Source: JBFHIJ01 sp041596515
GTDB lineage: Bacteria; Bacteroidota; Ignavibacteria; Kapaibacteriales; UBA2268
Reading direction: 5' to 3'
DNA length: 64,000 nucleotides
NCBI GenBank assembly: GCA_041596515.1
Contig: JBFHIJ010000002.1
Location: 62,001-126,000 of the forward strand
Every line of letters begins with the position of its first letter. Position 1 is the first letter of the stretch. The notes below the pieces were generated by a model. It was not told where the DNA came from and did not search any database. It saw nothing but the letters and a program-made list of their open reading frames with translations. Position numbers and translations under genes: made by a program. Positions 28,258 to 37,500 of the stretch are shown piece by piece.

Positions 28258-28289
28258 CAAAGATAAAGTCTCTGTAAGAGACTTACAAA
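28258..28289 (-). promoter_or_regulatory. Promoter of the udg operon (TTTG-N20-TATCTTTG)
   Basis: On the minus strand TTTG (28289-28286) is followed after exactly 20 bases by TATCTTTG (28265-28258), matching the Bacteroidota -33/-7 consensus in sequence and spacing. Predicted start of transcription is near 28251, giving a leader of about 20 nt. Confidence 0.75.
28266..28284. promoter_or_regulatory. Operator palindrome in the udg promoter spacer
   Basis: AAGTCTCT-GTA-AGAGACTT, a perfect 8-bp inverted repeat with a 3-base centre, fills the spacer between the -33 and -7 boxes. A dimeric repressor bound here would block RNA polymerase. A DNA-damage (LexA-like) regulator is an attractive guess because the first gene is a repair glycosylase. 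Confidence 0.65.
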
Positions 28290-28374
28290 AGAAAAGCTAA
28301 ATATTTTTCAACAAAGATATTAAATACCTATATATTTTTTATATTTACGTATTCGGATAACAATCAAAAGCATT

Positions 28375-29523
28375 ATGAGATATATAATACTCCTTTTAGT
28401 TACAAATGTCTTCTTATTTGGTCAAGAATCATTGGAAGTAGCTCCAAAACCCGGCGATGGTATAAGAACTTTTTTAGAAAGGTATTCAATTCCATATTCT
28501 ACCGAGATAGAATCAAAATTTTTAGATTTGAACAAAGATCAAATAAATAGACAAAAAAAAGTTCTCTATTTAAATCAGTTGTATAAGATGCCAATTAGTG
28601 TGTACAAATACAACGGCAAAAGTATTCGTTCTACTATTGGCAATACTGATTATGGCTATGCAAAATCAATACAAGAATGGAATTTATTGCTATATAATTT
28701 AGGAATAAAACCCGGGGATTACAGAAATAGTCTAATTTTATGGGTTCCTGATTTCAACGTACAGACTAATGAGATGGATGTGCAGATTAAAGAGCCATTG
28801 TTTGGTAAGGATTTTGAGTCAATCGAACCAATAAGCAATTCTCTATCAGGAAAAATATTTTATCTTGTTTCCGGTCATGGTGGCCCTGATCCGGGTGCTA
28901 TTGGCAATGCTAACGGTAATGAGTTGCATGAAGACGAATACGCCTATGACATTACACTCAGACTCGCACGGGAGCTGATGCTGAATTCCGCTAAAGTTTA
29001 TTTGATAGTGCAAGATAAAAATGATGGGATTCGAGAAATAAAATATCTTAACAATAGCAATGACGAATACTATTATGGTAACGATACTATTTCTCATGAT
29101 CAAATCTTCAGACTTAGAAAAAGAGCAGAAATCGTAAACAGGTTATACGATCAAAATTATGCAAATGGTTTCCAAAATCAATATATGTTAGTTTTGCATG
29201 TTGATTCAAGAATAACTGAAAAAAGAATCGATGTGTTTTTCTATCATAATCCCAACAGTCCTGAAGGTGAAAAGTTTGCTTCTACATTGCTTGAAACAAT
29301 CGAAGATAAGTATAGAATTGCACAACCGGGCAGAGGTTATGATGGCTCTGTATCAACAAGAAATCTATATATGCTTAAATATACTAAACCCACAGCGGTT
29401 TACATAGAATTAGGTAACATTCAAAATCCTAAAGACCAAGTACGCTTAGTAGAAAAAAACAACAGACAGGCAATAGCAAACTGGTTAGGAGAGGGTGTAA
29501 TCAAATACGTGAAGAATAATTAA
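28375..29523 (+). CDS. N-acetylmuramoyl-L-alanine amidase (Amidase_3)
   Basis: 382 aa with a signal peptide (about 1-16). The N-terminal ~140 residues are a family-specific extension. The amidase_3 core has the zinc ligands His in VSGHGGPDPG, Glu in HEDEYAYD, His in VLHVDS, and the catalytic Glu in YIELGNI. It cleaves the amide bond between N-acetylmuramic acid and the stem peptide in the periplasm, for daughter-cell separation or wall turnover. No LysM or AMIN domain is obvious. Divergent from the udg operon, 142 nt apart; no other gene follows closely. Confidence 0.92.
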   Translation: MRYIILLLVTNVFLFGQESLEVAPKPGDGIRTFLERYSIPYSTEIESKFLDLNKDQINRQKKVLYLNQLYKMPISVYKYNGKSIRSTIGNTDYGYAKSIQEWNLLLYNLGIKPGDYRNSLILWVPDFNVQTNEMDVQIKEPLFGKDFESIEPISNSLSGKIFYLVSGHGGPDPGAIGNANGNELHEDEYAYDITLRLARELMLNSAKVYLIVQDKNDGIREIKYLNNSNDEYYYGNDTISHDQIFRLRKRAEIVNRLYDQNYANGFQNQYMLVLHVDSRITEKRIDVFFYHNPNSPEGEKFASTLLETIEDKYRIAQPGRGYDGSVSTRNLYMLKYTKPTAVYIELGNIQNPKDQVRLVEKNNRQAIANWLGEGVIKYVKNN

Positions 29524-29572
29524 AGATATTAAGAATTATATAAGCATATTAGTAAAATATACGATTTCTCAG

Positions 29573-29580
29573 TATATTTG
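29573..29580 (+). promoter_or_regulatory. Candidate -7 box for ackA
   Basis: TATATTTG matches TAnnTTTG, 81 nt before the ackA ATG. No TTTG at the expected -33 distance, so support is partial. Confidence 0.4.
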
Positions 29581-29661
29581 TAAACATTCAAAATAATAAA
29601 AGAATATCACACTCAGAATTAAAACATCACAATTTTTTAAATAATTAAATGGGCTAACTCA

Positions 29662-30903
29662 ATGAATATACTTGTTTTAAATACCGGTAGTTCTTCATTG
29701 AAGTTTCAAATTATTGAAACTGATTTAGAAAAAATCGATAAAAGCGAAGACAAAACACTTGCAAAAGGTTTGGTAGAAAGAATTGGAAGTCAATCTGTAG
29801 TAACTTTTAAAGTTGGTAATAAAAAAATTAAAAATGCTGTAGCTTTAAGAGATCACAAAGCTGCAATATTTTATGTGACTCAATGGATTACAGATCCTGA
29901 AACAAGTATCCCCGGTATTAATGGCTTGGAAGATATTCATGCAATCGGTCATAGAACAGTGCATGGCGGTGAAAAATTCAATGGTTCAGTAGCTGTAACT
30001 GATGATGTAATCAGAGCTATCGAAGATTGTATAGATTTAGCTCCATTACACAACCCGCCTAATATCAAAGGTATCAATGCCGCAAGAGAAGTATTTGGAA
30101 TGAATATCCCTCAAGTAGCTGTTTTTGATACTGCATTCCACTCAACAATGCCGGAAATAAACTATCTATATGGTATTCCTTACCAGCTTTATAGAAGATA
30201 TGGCATAAGAAAATATGGATTTCATGGCACTTCTCATAGATATATTGCTTATGGATATAGAAAAATATCAGGCAAAACCAGAGAAAATACAAATATTATT
30301 ACATGTCACTTAGGTAATGGTTCTTCTTTGTGTTGTATTAAAAATGGTAAATCGTATGATACTTCTATGGGCTTTACTCCATTAGAAGGTTTGATCATGG
30401 GTACTCGCTCAGGTGATGTGGATCCCGGTATCATAGATTTCATCGCACATAAAGAAGGTATTTCTTTAGAAGAAGTTATTTCTATACTTAACAAACGCTC
30501 AGGTGTTTTAGGTATTTCAGGTTTATCTAATGACATGCGTGATTTGGAAATTGAAGTAGCTGAACATAATGATAGAAGAGCAAAGTTGGCATTGGATATG
30601 TTTGCACATAGAGTTAAGAAGTATATTGGAGCTTACTTAGTTGAATTAAACGGCTGTGATGCTATATGTTTCTCTGCAGGCATAGGCGAAAATGCTCCAG
30701 AAATGAGAGAAGCTATTTGTGCGGACTTGCAAAACATGGGTATCAAAATAGATCCAAAATTGAACAAACAGGCTGTTGGTGGTAAGGAAATGAAAATAAG
30801 TGCTAAAGATAGTGCTATTGAAGTTTACGTTATCCCTACCAATGAAGAATTAGTTTTAGCAAGAGATACTTGCCGTGTAGTTTTAGGTGCACCATTACAC
30901 TAA
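29662..30903 (+). CDS. ackA: Acetate kinase
   Basis: 413 aa. ASKHA-fold kinase with NTGSSSLKF at the N-terminus, GHRTVHGGEKF, FDTAFHSTMP, GFHGTSHRYIA, HLGNGSSL, GLIMGTRSGDVDPG and FSAGIGENAPEMR. It transfers phosphate from acetyl phosphate to ADP, the ATP-forming step of acetate fermentation, or runs in reverse for acetate uptake. The gene is followed by pta with a 22-nt gap, forming an ackA-pta operon. Confidence 0.97.
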   Translation: MNILVLNTGSSSLKFQIIETDLEKIDKSEDKTLAKGLVERIGSQSVVTFKVGNKKIKNAVALRDHKAAIFYVTQWITDPETSIPGINGLEDIHAIGHRTVHGGEKFNGSVAVTDDVIRAIEDCIDLAPLHNPPNIKGINAAREVFGMNIPQVAVFDTAFHSTMPEINYLYGIPYQLYRRYGIRKYGFHGTSHRYIAYGYRKISGKTRENTNIITCHLGNGSSLCCIKNGKSYDTSMGFTPLEGLIMGTRSGDVDPGIIDFIAHKEGISLEEVISILNKRSGVLGISGLSNDMRDLEIEVAEHNDRRAKLALDMFAHRVKKYIGAYLVELNGCDAICFSAGIGENAPEMREAICADLQNMGIKIDPKLNKQAVGGKEMKISAKDSAIEVYVIPTNEELVLARDTCRVVLGAPLH

Positions 30904-30925
30904 TTATTCTATGGAGAGAACAAAA

Positions 30926-31906
30926 ATGGCAACAAATCCATTTATAAATGATGTTCGCAATAAAGCGAAAGCTAAAAATGCAAAAGTAGCATTTCCTGAT
31001 GGTAATGACTTACGCTCTATAGAAGCTTCTGTCTTTTTACTTCAGGAAAAAATTGCAAAACCTATGCTATTAGGTAATGAAGAAGAAATATCCTCAATGG
31101 CTAAAAATAATAACCTTTCTCTTGAAGGTATAGAAATAATGAATCCTGTAAATTCTGATTTAATCCCTGAATTTGCAGAAATATTATTTGAAAAGAGAAA
31201 GAAAAAAGGAATGACAATAGAACAAGCTACAGAAACAGTAAAAGATCCACTTTATTTTGGTGGTTTATTGTTAGAAACAGGTAAAATAGATGTATGTGTT
31301 GCCGGCAATGTGTCATCTACAGGTGACGTAATGCGTTCTGCAATTCACACAGTTGGTGTAGCAAAAGGTATCTCTGTAGTAAGTAGCTTCTTTATCATGA
31401 CATTCCCTGATAAAATGTACTGTTTCGGCGATTGTGCTGTGAATCCAAACCCTGACTACAAACAGTTAGCTGACATAGCGATTAGTTCTGCAACTAATTT
31501 CCAGGCTATTACAGGTGAATCTCCAAAAGTTGCAATGCTTTCTTTCTCAACTAATGGAAGTGCTGAACACGAATTAGTAGAAAAAGTACAGGAAGCTACA
31601 AAATTAGTTAAAGAAAAGGCACCGCATATCCCGGCTGATGGTGAAATGCAATTAGATGCTGCTTTAGTGCCAGCTATTGGTGCTAAAAAATTTCCAGGCT
31701 CAGAAGTTGCAGGTCAAGCGAATGTCCTTATATTTCCTGACTTGAATGCAGGCAATATAGGATACAAACTAACTCAACGCTTGGCTGGTGCTGAAGCTGT
31801 GGGTCCGGTAGTTCAAGGTTTGAAAAAACCATATTGTGATCTTTCAAGAGGATGTAGCACTGATGACATGGTAAATGTCGCAGCTATTTGCTCTTTGATG
31901 GCTTAA
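30926..31906 (+). CDS. pta: Phosphate acetyltransferase
   Basis: 326 aa from the ATG at 30926, which has GGAGAG seven bases upstream; a GTG at 30887 inside ackA would give an unrelated leader. This is the short Pta form without the regulatory N-terminal domain. Conserved segments include VCVAGNVSSTGDVMRSAIHTV, LSFSTNGSAEHE, DGEMQLDAALVP and ANVLIFPDLNAGNIGYKL. It interconverts acetyl-CoA and acetyl phosphate, feeding AckA. Followed by a strong terminator. Confidence 0.96.
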   Translation: MATNPFINDVRNKAKAKNAKVAFPDGNDLRSIEASVFLLQEKIAKPMLLGNEEEISSMAKNNNLSLEGIEIMNPVNSDLIPEFAEILFEKRKKKGMTIEQATETVKDPLYFGGLLLETGKIDVCVAGNVSSTGDVMRSAIHTVGVAKGISVVSSFFIMTFPDKMYCFGDCAVNPNPDYKQLADIAISSATNFQAITGESPKVAMLSFSTNGSAEHELVEKVQEATKLVKEKAPHIPADGEMQLDAALVPAIGAKKFPGSEVAGQANVLIFPDLNAGNIGYKLTQRLAGAEAVGPVVQGLKKPYCDLSRGCSTDDMVNVAAICSLMA

Positions 31907-31918
31907 AAATCGCATAAT

Positions 31919-31956
31919 AAAAAAGCGGGGCTTCGATATGATTTCCCGCTTTTTTT
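31919..31956 (+). terminator. Terminator of the ackA-pta operon
   Basis: An 11-bp stem (AAAAAAGCGGG / CCCGCTTTTTT) with a 15-nt loop and a T-run, 12 nt past pta. Confidence 0.9.
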
Positions 31957-31979
31957 GTATTAATACTGACCTTTAATTG

Positions 31980-32008
31980 TTTGAGTTAGAGAGTTTTTAC
32001 TATATTTG
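31980..32008 (+). promoter_or_regulatory. Promoter of ptb-buk
   Basis: TTTG (31980-31983) and TATATTTG (32001-32008) with 17 bases between, close to the Bacteroidota consensus though the spacer is slightly short. It lies right after the pta terminator and 44 nt before ptb, so ptb-buk can be controlled apart from ackA-pta. Confidence 0.6.
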
Positions 32009-32052
32009 TGTGATACATAAAATTATATTATTCATTTAATGACCTATAAAAA

Positions 32053-32949
32053 ATGGAATTAAAATCTCTAAATTCGTTTATTGAAATAGCGGCCTCAAAG
32101 CCCAAAAAGAAAATTGCTGTTACTGCCGCTGCAGATGAACCTGTACTTTTAGCAGTTGCAGAAGCAAAAAAGCAGGGGATTGTTGATCCTATCTTAGTTG
32201 GCAAAGAATCAGATATCAGAGCTATTGCTGACAAAGTGGGATTTGACTTGACAGGAGTTGAAATTATTAACGAAGATAATGTCAGAAATACTGCAAAAAT
32301 AGCTGTTAAATTAGTCAAAGATGGTAAAGCTCAAATTTTAATGAAAGGGCTAATATCTACTGCTGACTTTCTAAGAGCGATTTTAAATAAAGAAGAAGGT
32401 TTAAGAACCGGAGCACTACTAAGCCATATAGGCTTTTTTGAAGCCCCGAATTATCATAAAGTTATTGGACTGACTGATGCTGCACAAAATATAGAACCTA
32501 CTTTGACAGAAAAGGTTGGTATTATCAATAATGCAGTTGATATGTATCATAGGTTAGGTGTACAATCTCCTAAAATTGCTTGCCTTGGTGCAGTAGAGGT
32601 TGTAAATCCTAAAATGCAAGCTACTTTAGATGCTGCTGCATTGACACAGATGAATAGAAGAGGTCAAATTAAAGGTTGTATCATTGATGGTCCTTTGGCT
32701 TTTGACAATGCTGTTTCAAAAGAAGCTTCTGATCATAAAGGCATTGTAAGTGATGTAGCCGGGGATGCTGATCTTCTTTTTGCTCATAATATTGATGTTG
32801 GTAATGTTTTATATAAAGCTTTCACTTATATGGCTGGTGCGTCTGTCGCAGCTGTAATTCTAGGAGCAGCAGCACCGATTGTGCTTACTTCACGTGCTGA
32901 CTCAGACAGAAGTAAACTTATGTCTATTGCATTAGCTGCATCATATTAA
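32053..32949 (+). CDS. ptb: Phosphate butyryltransferase
   Basis: 298 aa, the normal Ptb length. Same fold as Pta but with Ptb-type segments: ILMKGLISTADFLRAIL, LSHIGFFEAPNYHKVIGLTDAAQNIEP, CLGAVEVVNPKMQAT, IIDGPLAFDNAVS and AGDADLLFAHNIDVGNVLYKAF. It converts butyryl-CoA or a branched acyl-CoA to the acyl phosphate. Next to buk (19 nt), its partner kinase. Whether the natural substrate is butyryl, isobutyryl or isovaleryl cannot be told. Confidence 0.93.
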   Translation: MELKSLNSFIEIAASKPKKKIAVTAAADEPVLLAVAEAKKQGIVDPILVGKESDIRAIADKVGFDLTGVEIINEDNVRNTAKIAVKLVKDGKAQILMKGLISTADFLRAILNKEEGLRTGALLSHIGFFEAPNYHKVIGLTDAAQNIEPTLTEKVGIINNAVDMYHRLGVQSPKIACLGAVEVVNPKMQATLDAAALTQMNRRGQIKGCIIDGPLAFDNAVSKEASDHKGIVSDVAGDADLLFAHNIDVGNVLYKAFTYMAGASVAAVILGAAAPIVLTSRADSDRSKLMSIALAASY

Positions 32950-32968
32950 TATTTGGAGTATTCTTAAA

Positions 32969-34048
32969 ATGAAAATATTTTCTATAAATCCCGGCTCAAC
33001 TTCTACAAAAATTGCTTTGTATGAAGATACTACAGAAGTATTTACAAAAACATTGAGACATGGTGTAGAAGAGTTGTCTGCGTATTCATCTATTTTTGAA
33101 CAATACGAGTTTAGAAAGAAAATTATTCTTACGTCTTTAAAAGAAGAAGGCTACAAATTATCTGATATAGACTATGTAGTGGGTAGAGGTGGTTTGTTAA
33201 AACCAATTCCCGGCGGTGTTTATAAAGTCAATGATTCTATGCTTACTGACTTAAAAACAGGTGTACTAGGTGAACATGCGTCTAACTTGGGGGGAATACT
33301 TGCACGTCAAATAGCTAATGAAATAGAAAGTATATCTGATAAAAAAGTGGATGCTTTTATAGTCGACCCAGTAGTTGTTGACGAGTTAAATGATATCGCA
33401 AGATATTCAGGTCATCCGGAATTACCTAGAATTAGTATCTTCCATGCTCTAAACCAAAAAGCTGTTGCAAGAAGATACGCAAGAGAAAATAATAATAAAT
33501 ATGAAGATTTAAATCTGATTGTAGTTCATCTTGGTGGTGGAATAACAGTTGGTGCTCATGAAAAAGGCAAAGTAATCGATGTTAATAATGGCTTAGATGG
33601 GGATGGCCCATTTTCGCCAGAAAGATCTGGAGGAGTTCCATCCGGCCAATTAGCAAAATTATGCTTCTCTGGTAAATACCAACTTCATGAAGTTAAAAAA
33701 CTTATCACAGGGAAAGGCGGTTTTGTAGCTTATCTTGGGACAAATGATGCTCGTGAAGTAGAAGATAAACATAACGAAGGTGTAAAAGAATATTCTGATG
33801 TATTCAAAGCAATGGCATATCAAGTATCAAAAGAAATAGGTCAGTGCAGTGCTGTACTGAAAGGCAAAGTAAATGCTATTCTGATTACAGGTGGTATAGC
33901 TTATGCAAAAGAATTCTGCTCTTGGATTGAAGAAAGAGTATCATTTATTGCTCCTGTTAAAGTTTATCCTGGTGAAGATGAAATGTTAGCTCTTACTGAA
34001 GGCGTATATTACGCACTAAAAGGCGAACAGGAAATCCAAGAATATTAA
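32969..34048 (+). CDS. buk: Butyrate kinase
   Basis: 359 aa. Acetate-kinase superfamily, with INPGSTSTKIALYED, VVGRGGLLKPIPGG, HALNQKAVARRYA, VVHLGGGITVGAHEKGKVID and DGDGPFSPERSGGVP, all diagnostic for Buk. It makes ATP from butyryl or branched acyl phosphate. A TTTGGAGT ribosome-binding site lies before the ATG. With Ptb it forms a two-step substrate-level phosphorylation route. Leucine/valine degradation products are possible substrates as well as butyryl-CoA. Confidence 0.94.
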   Translation: MKIFSINPGSTSTKIALYEDTTEVFTKTLRHGVEELSAYSSIFEQYEFRKKIILTSLKEEGYKLSDIDYVVGRGGLLKPIPGGVYKVNDSMLTDLKTGVLGEHASNLGGILARQIANEIESISDKKVDAFIVDPVVVDELNDIARYSGHPELPRISIFHALNQKAVARRYARENNNKYEDLNLIVVHLGGGITVGAHEKGKVIDVNNGLDGDGPFSPERSGGVPSGQLAKLCFSGKYQLHEVKKLITGKGGFVAYLGTNDAREVEDKHNEGVKEYSDVFKAMAYQVSKEIGQCSAVLKGKVNAILITGGIAYAKEFCSWIEERVSFIAPVKVYPGEDEMLALTEGVYYALKGEQEIQEY

Positions 34049-34068
34049 ATAGTTTATGTTGTTATATC

Positions 34069-34097
34069 AGACAGGCAGAAACATCATCTGTCTGTCT
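34069..34097 (+). terminator. Probable terminator after buk
   Basis: An 11-bp stem with one G-U pair (AGACAGGCAGA / TCTGTCTGTCT) and a 7-nt loop, 20 nt after buk, followed by ATATATATT. The weak T-tract lowers certainty. Confidence 0.5.
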
Positions 34098-34535
34098 ATA
34101 TATATTGAAATATCAATTAGACTTTCCACCTCATTTATAACCTTAAACTTGATTCTTGCCTATCCATTGTAATTGATTTATTATCTTTATCATATTCATA
34201 TACAAACCTTATAATATAATAAACCCGGACTTGTCATTAGATGTCATCATAGTGCTGTAAATGACCGTAGAATCAAGGAACATACTTACTTATCTGTAAG
34301 AAAATATTACGTAATTGCTTGTTGAACAAGTGACTTCAACCCCTTGCTATTCAAAGATGTTAGAGAATATTTATCTTTTCAAATGATATTTTTGGGTTTA
34401 ATTCTTTTCTCCTTATGCCAATAAAAGTGCTTAAAGTAACTCTACATATAAGCAAACTATTGGAATAGATTAAATTATATTTGCATAGTATGTAATATTT
34501 ATTTATTATAGCATATCATAATTAAATAGGTGTGT
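34098..34535. other. Intergenic stretch with a possible decayed reading frame
   Basis: No intact gene. On the plus strand the frame from 34215 to the stop at 34422-34424 is open for ~70 codons apart from one TGA at 34323-34325, unusually free of stops for DNA this AT-rich; the translation (GLVIRCHHSAVNDRRIKEHT in its first part) suggests a worn gene fragment but matches no family I can name. A promoter box for the next gene lies at its right end. Confidence 0.3.
34476..34483 (+). promoter_or_regulatory. Candidate -7 box for the secreted-protein operon
   Basis: TATATTTG, matching TAnnTTTG, 53 nt before the ATG at 34536. A TTG lies 13 nt upstream, closer than usual. Confidence 0.4.
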
Positions 34536-37500
34536 ATGAGAATTTTATACAATTTATTACTTCTTATTATAACTGTATTTATAGCCAATAACTTGCAATC
34601 TCAAGACTTAGTTATCAATGAATATCAATCTGAATATCTTAACAAACATGGCAGCTTAGAACTTTTAGTTGTCAAAGAATATTTGGATTTAAGAGGCTTT
34701 TATATTCGTGATAGTTATGAGAATAATTGGAATGCAGGAATTAGATTTAAGTACTTGGATCTTTGGAATAATCTAAAGGCAGGTACTTGTATTATTATTT
34801 ATTTTGATGGCGATATTAAACAAGATGATGCTGATTTAGTTAACGGCTTAATCAAGGTTAGTGCTACAGATACAAAGTATTTTGACTTTTTAGATACAAA
34901 TTTGAGGATTGATGCAAGTAATACAAAAAGGTTTAATATTGAAAAAGATGGGGAAGTAATTCAAGTGCTTGATAAAGGTAAGAATCATGTACACTCAGCA
35001 TCTCATGGGGCAAATGATTCTGATTTATATGATGCCTTACCTCAACCAAAACTTCGAGTAAAAAAGGAACTTCCTCAGCAATGCTCAATAGCTTCATATC
35101 CGGGACAATATATTTCTGATTACAATTCTGAGTATACAGCTAATAGCTGTATCTTCAGCGTACCAACTATCGGAACTGCAAACAATATTAAGAATAGCAT
35201 CTCCTCTAATGCTAATTTATGGCACACATTAAGGAAGCCTGTGTTTGACTATCTTAATATAAAAAAATCTGTAAGACTTGACAGCATTGAGATAATTTGG
35301 AACAAGCTTAAACATAAAGATGTATATCATGATAGATATGGATATTTGGTACTTTTAGGTAAAAAAGAAGAACTTAAAAATCTGAGATTTGTTGGTCCTA
35401 TAAGCGGATTTACATATCAAAAAGGTGAAAGTATAAATAAATGGATTGTTGCTGCTAAACTAATAGGAAGCGATAATAGTAAAATTAAAATAGAAAATAA
35501 TTTGGATGATGAGGTATATCTTATAAAAGTTGTACCATTTGCTTTTATTTCTGATACTAGTTTTGAATCAACTACAGGGTTAGGGTCATCATATAATAAT
35601 TCCGGTGATAATATAATTGAAATTTCCCCATTTTCGTATGTAACAAATATAGCATTACAACCCACTAAGTCACATCTATGTAATAAAGATAGTGCTCTAA
35701 TACATTTTAAATACAACATACCTCATTGGACTAAGTGGTTTAGAAATAATATCTTGCTTGACAATGGTTTGCAGATAGATAGTCTTTGGGTGAAAGATAG
35801 CGGAGATTATCATGCAGAGGTATATACAGAGTCAAACAAACTCTTAGCTAAAAGTGATACTATATCTATTAAAAAACTTGAACTTCAACTGAAATTTGAC
35901 GATACGATATTGGATCAAGACACTACAATTTATAGCTGTTCCAAAGATACTTATAAATTGGAATTAATTGGAGTAAGTTATGATTTATCTGTTCAATGGT
36001 TTCTTAATTCAAATCTGATATCTACTAATACCCAAATAGATATAAAGAGTAAAGGGAACTATACATGCATAGTGTATGATGAAAGTCAAAATGTAATCTG
36101 GGAGTCTCCTTCGGTTTCTAACAGAGAAAAGTTTATATCTCTGGATCCATCGGATAAACATATCATTATACCAAATAATTCAAGAATATTATTTTGGTTT
36201 ACAAACAGAAGTAACGAAGACGTATTAATACAAAAAGAGTCGTTTTATATAGACTATCCTTTTGAGTTATCCATAAAGCAAGTATTTCCATTTATTATTA
36301 AAAAGGATTCTGTTCTTCAGTTTGAATTAAAATATTACAATGACCATCCAAATTCAGACACTACTTATGGCCAACTCTTGTATAACGATGAATGTGGAAA
36401 TACTCTTTCTTATCTTATCAAAGGCTATAATAATTATTACAGTCCTCAAGTTGTAACTAATAAAAAACATTTTAATTTTGGAACGATAAATAATTGCATC
36501 CCCGATACCTTATCTGTGAAATACTTCACGCAAGCACTCGGAGGTGCTCATTTAACCGTTAAGTCGAATAATGCAAAAGCTTTTAGGGTGTATTTCGAAA
36601 ACAATTCTGATTCTATCAATGTTGATGATATTATTTCAGGGAATTTAAATGTCTCTTCTATATCAGGGAGTCAGATAATAGGAAAACAAGACAGTGATAT
36701 AGAATTATCTGCTTTTAGGAATGATTCTTTACTGTTTGATATTACAATACCAGTCTTCATTAATTATGAGAATATAGACTATTCTATAGATATTATAGAT
36801 GATACTTTATATTACTGCATTGATTCGGATTGGTCTCAAACTACTATGAGATTTACAAACAATAGTAATGTAGAGATAGATTTTGATTTAGCTTCAATAA
36901 AAAATGTAATATTTCATTCTACTCAACTTAAATTAATAGGTAAAACTGATACGCTAATACAAGCTAAAATAAAATATAATACAACTGGGACCCAAGATTT
37001 TGAAATCTCAGATGAAATTTGCAATTATGTCAAGAAATTTAATACTAGAACCGAAAGAATAATGTTAGATTTCGAGAGAGAGATATATATCGAAAACAAG
37101 GGGACTAATAACACCTATTTACTGACATTTCCTATATACTCAAACAACAAAGATATTTATGATTTGATAAATATTACATATCCATATTCTTATAAAGAAA
37201 AATCCAGAAGTGTAATTAATGATACTATGTTCGTTGATATAGAAATAAATTTAAAGCAATCTCAAAGCGGGATTGACACTATAAAAGTAGGAAGTAGTTG
37301 TTGCAATACAGTTGATTTTAGTTTGATACATTTATCTTTAGATAAGCCTAGTATTGTACAAAATGCGAAAATAATATTTGAGGCAAAACCATTTGAGGTA
37401 TATACTAAACAAATATATCTCAAAAACAACACTAACAAATCAGTAATTATCAAGGGAATTGACATTTCTGACGATGCTTTTATAATTTCTGAGGATCTGA

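Noticed and set aside
34049..34535. CRISPR array or tandem repeat in the long gap
   Set aside because: No regularly spaced repeats; only a single hairpin and a worn reading frame were found.
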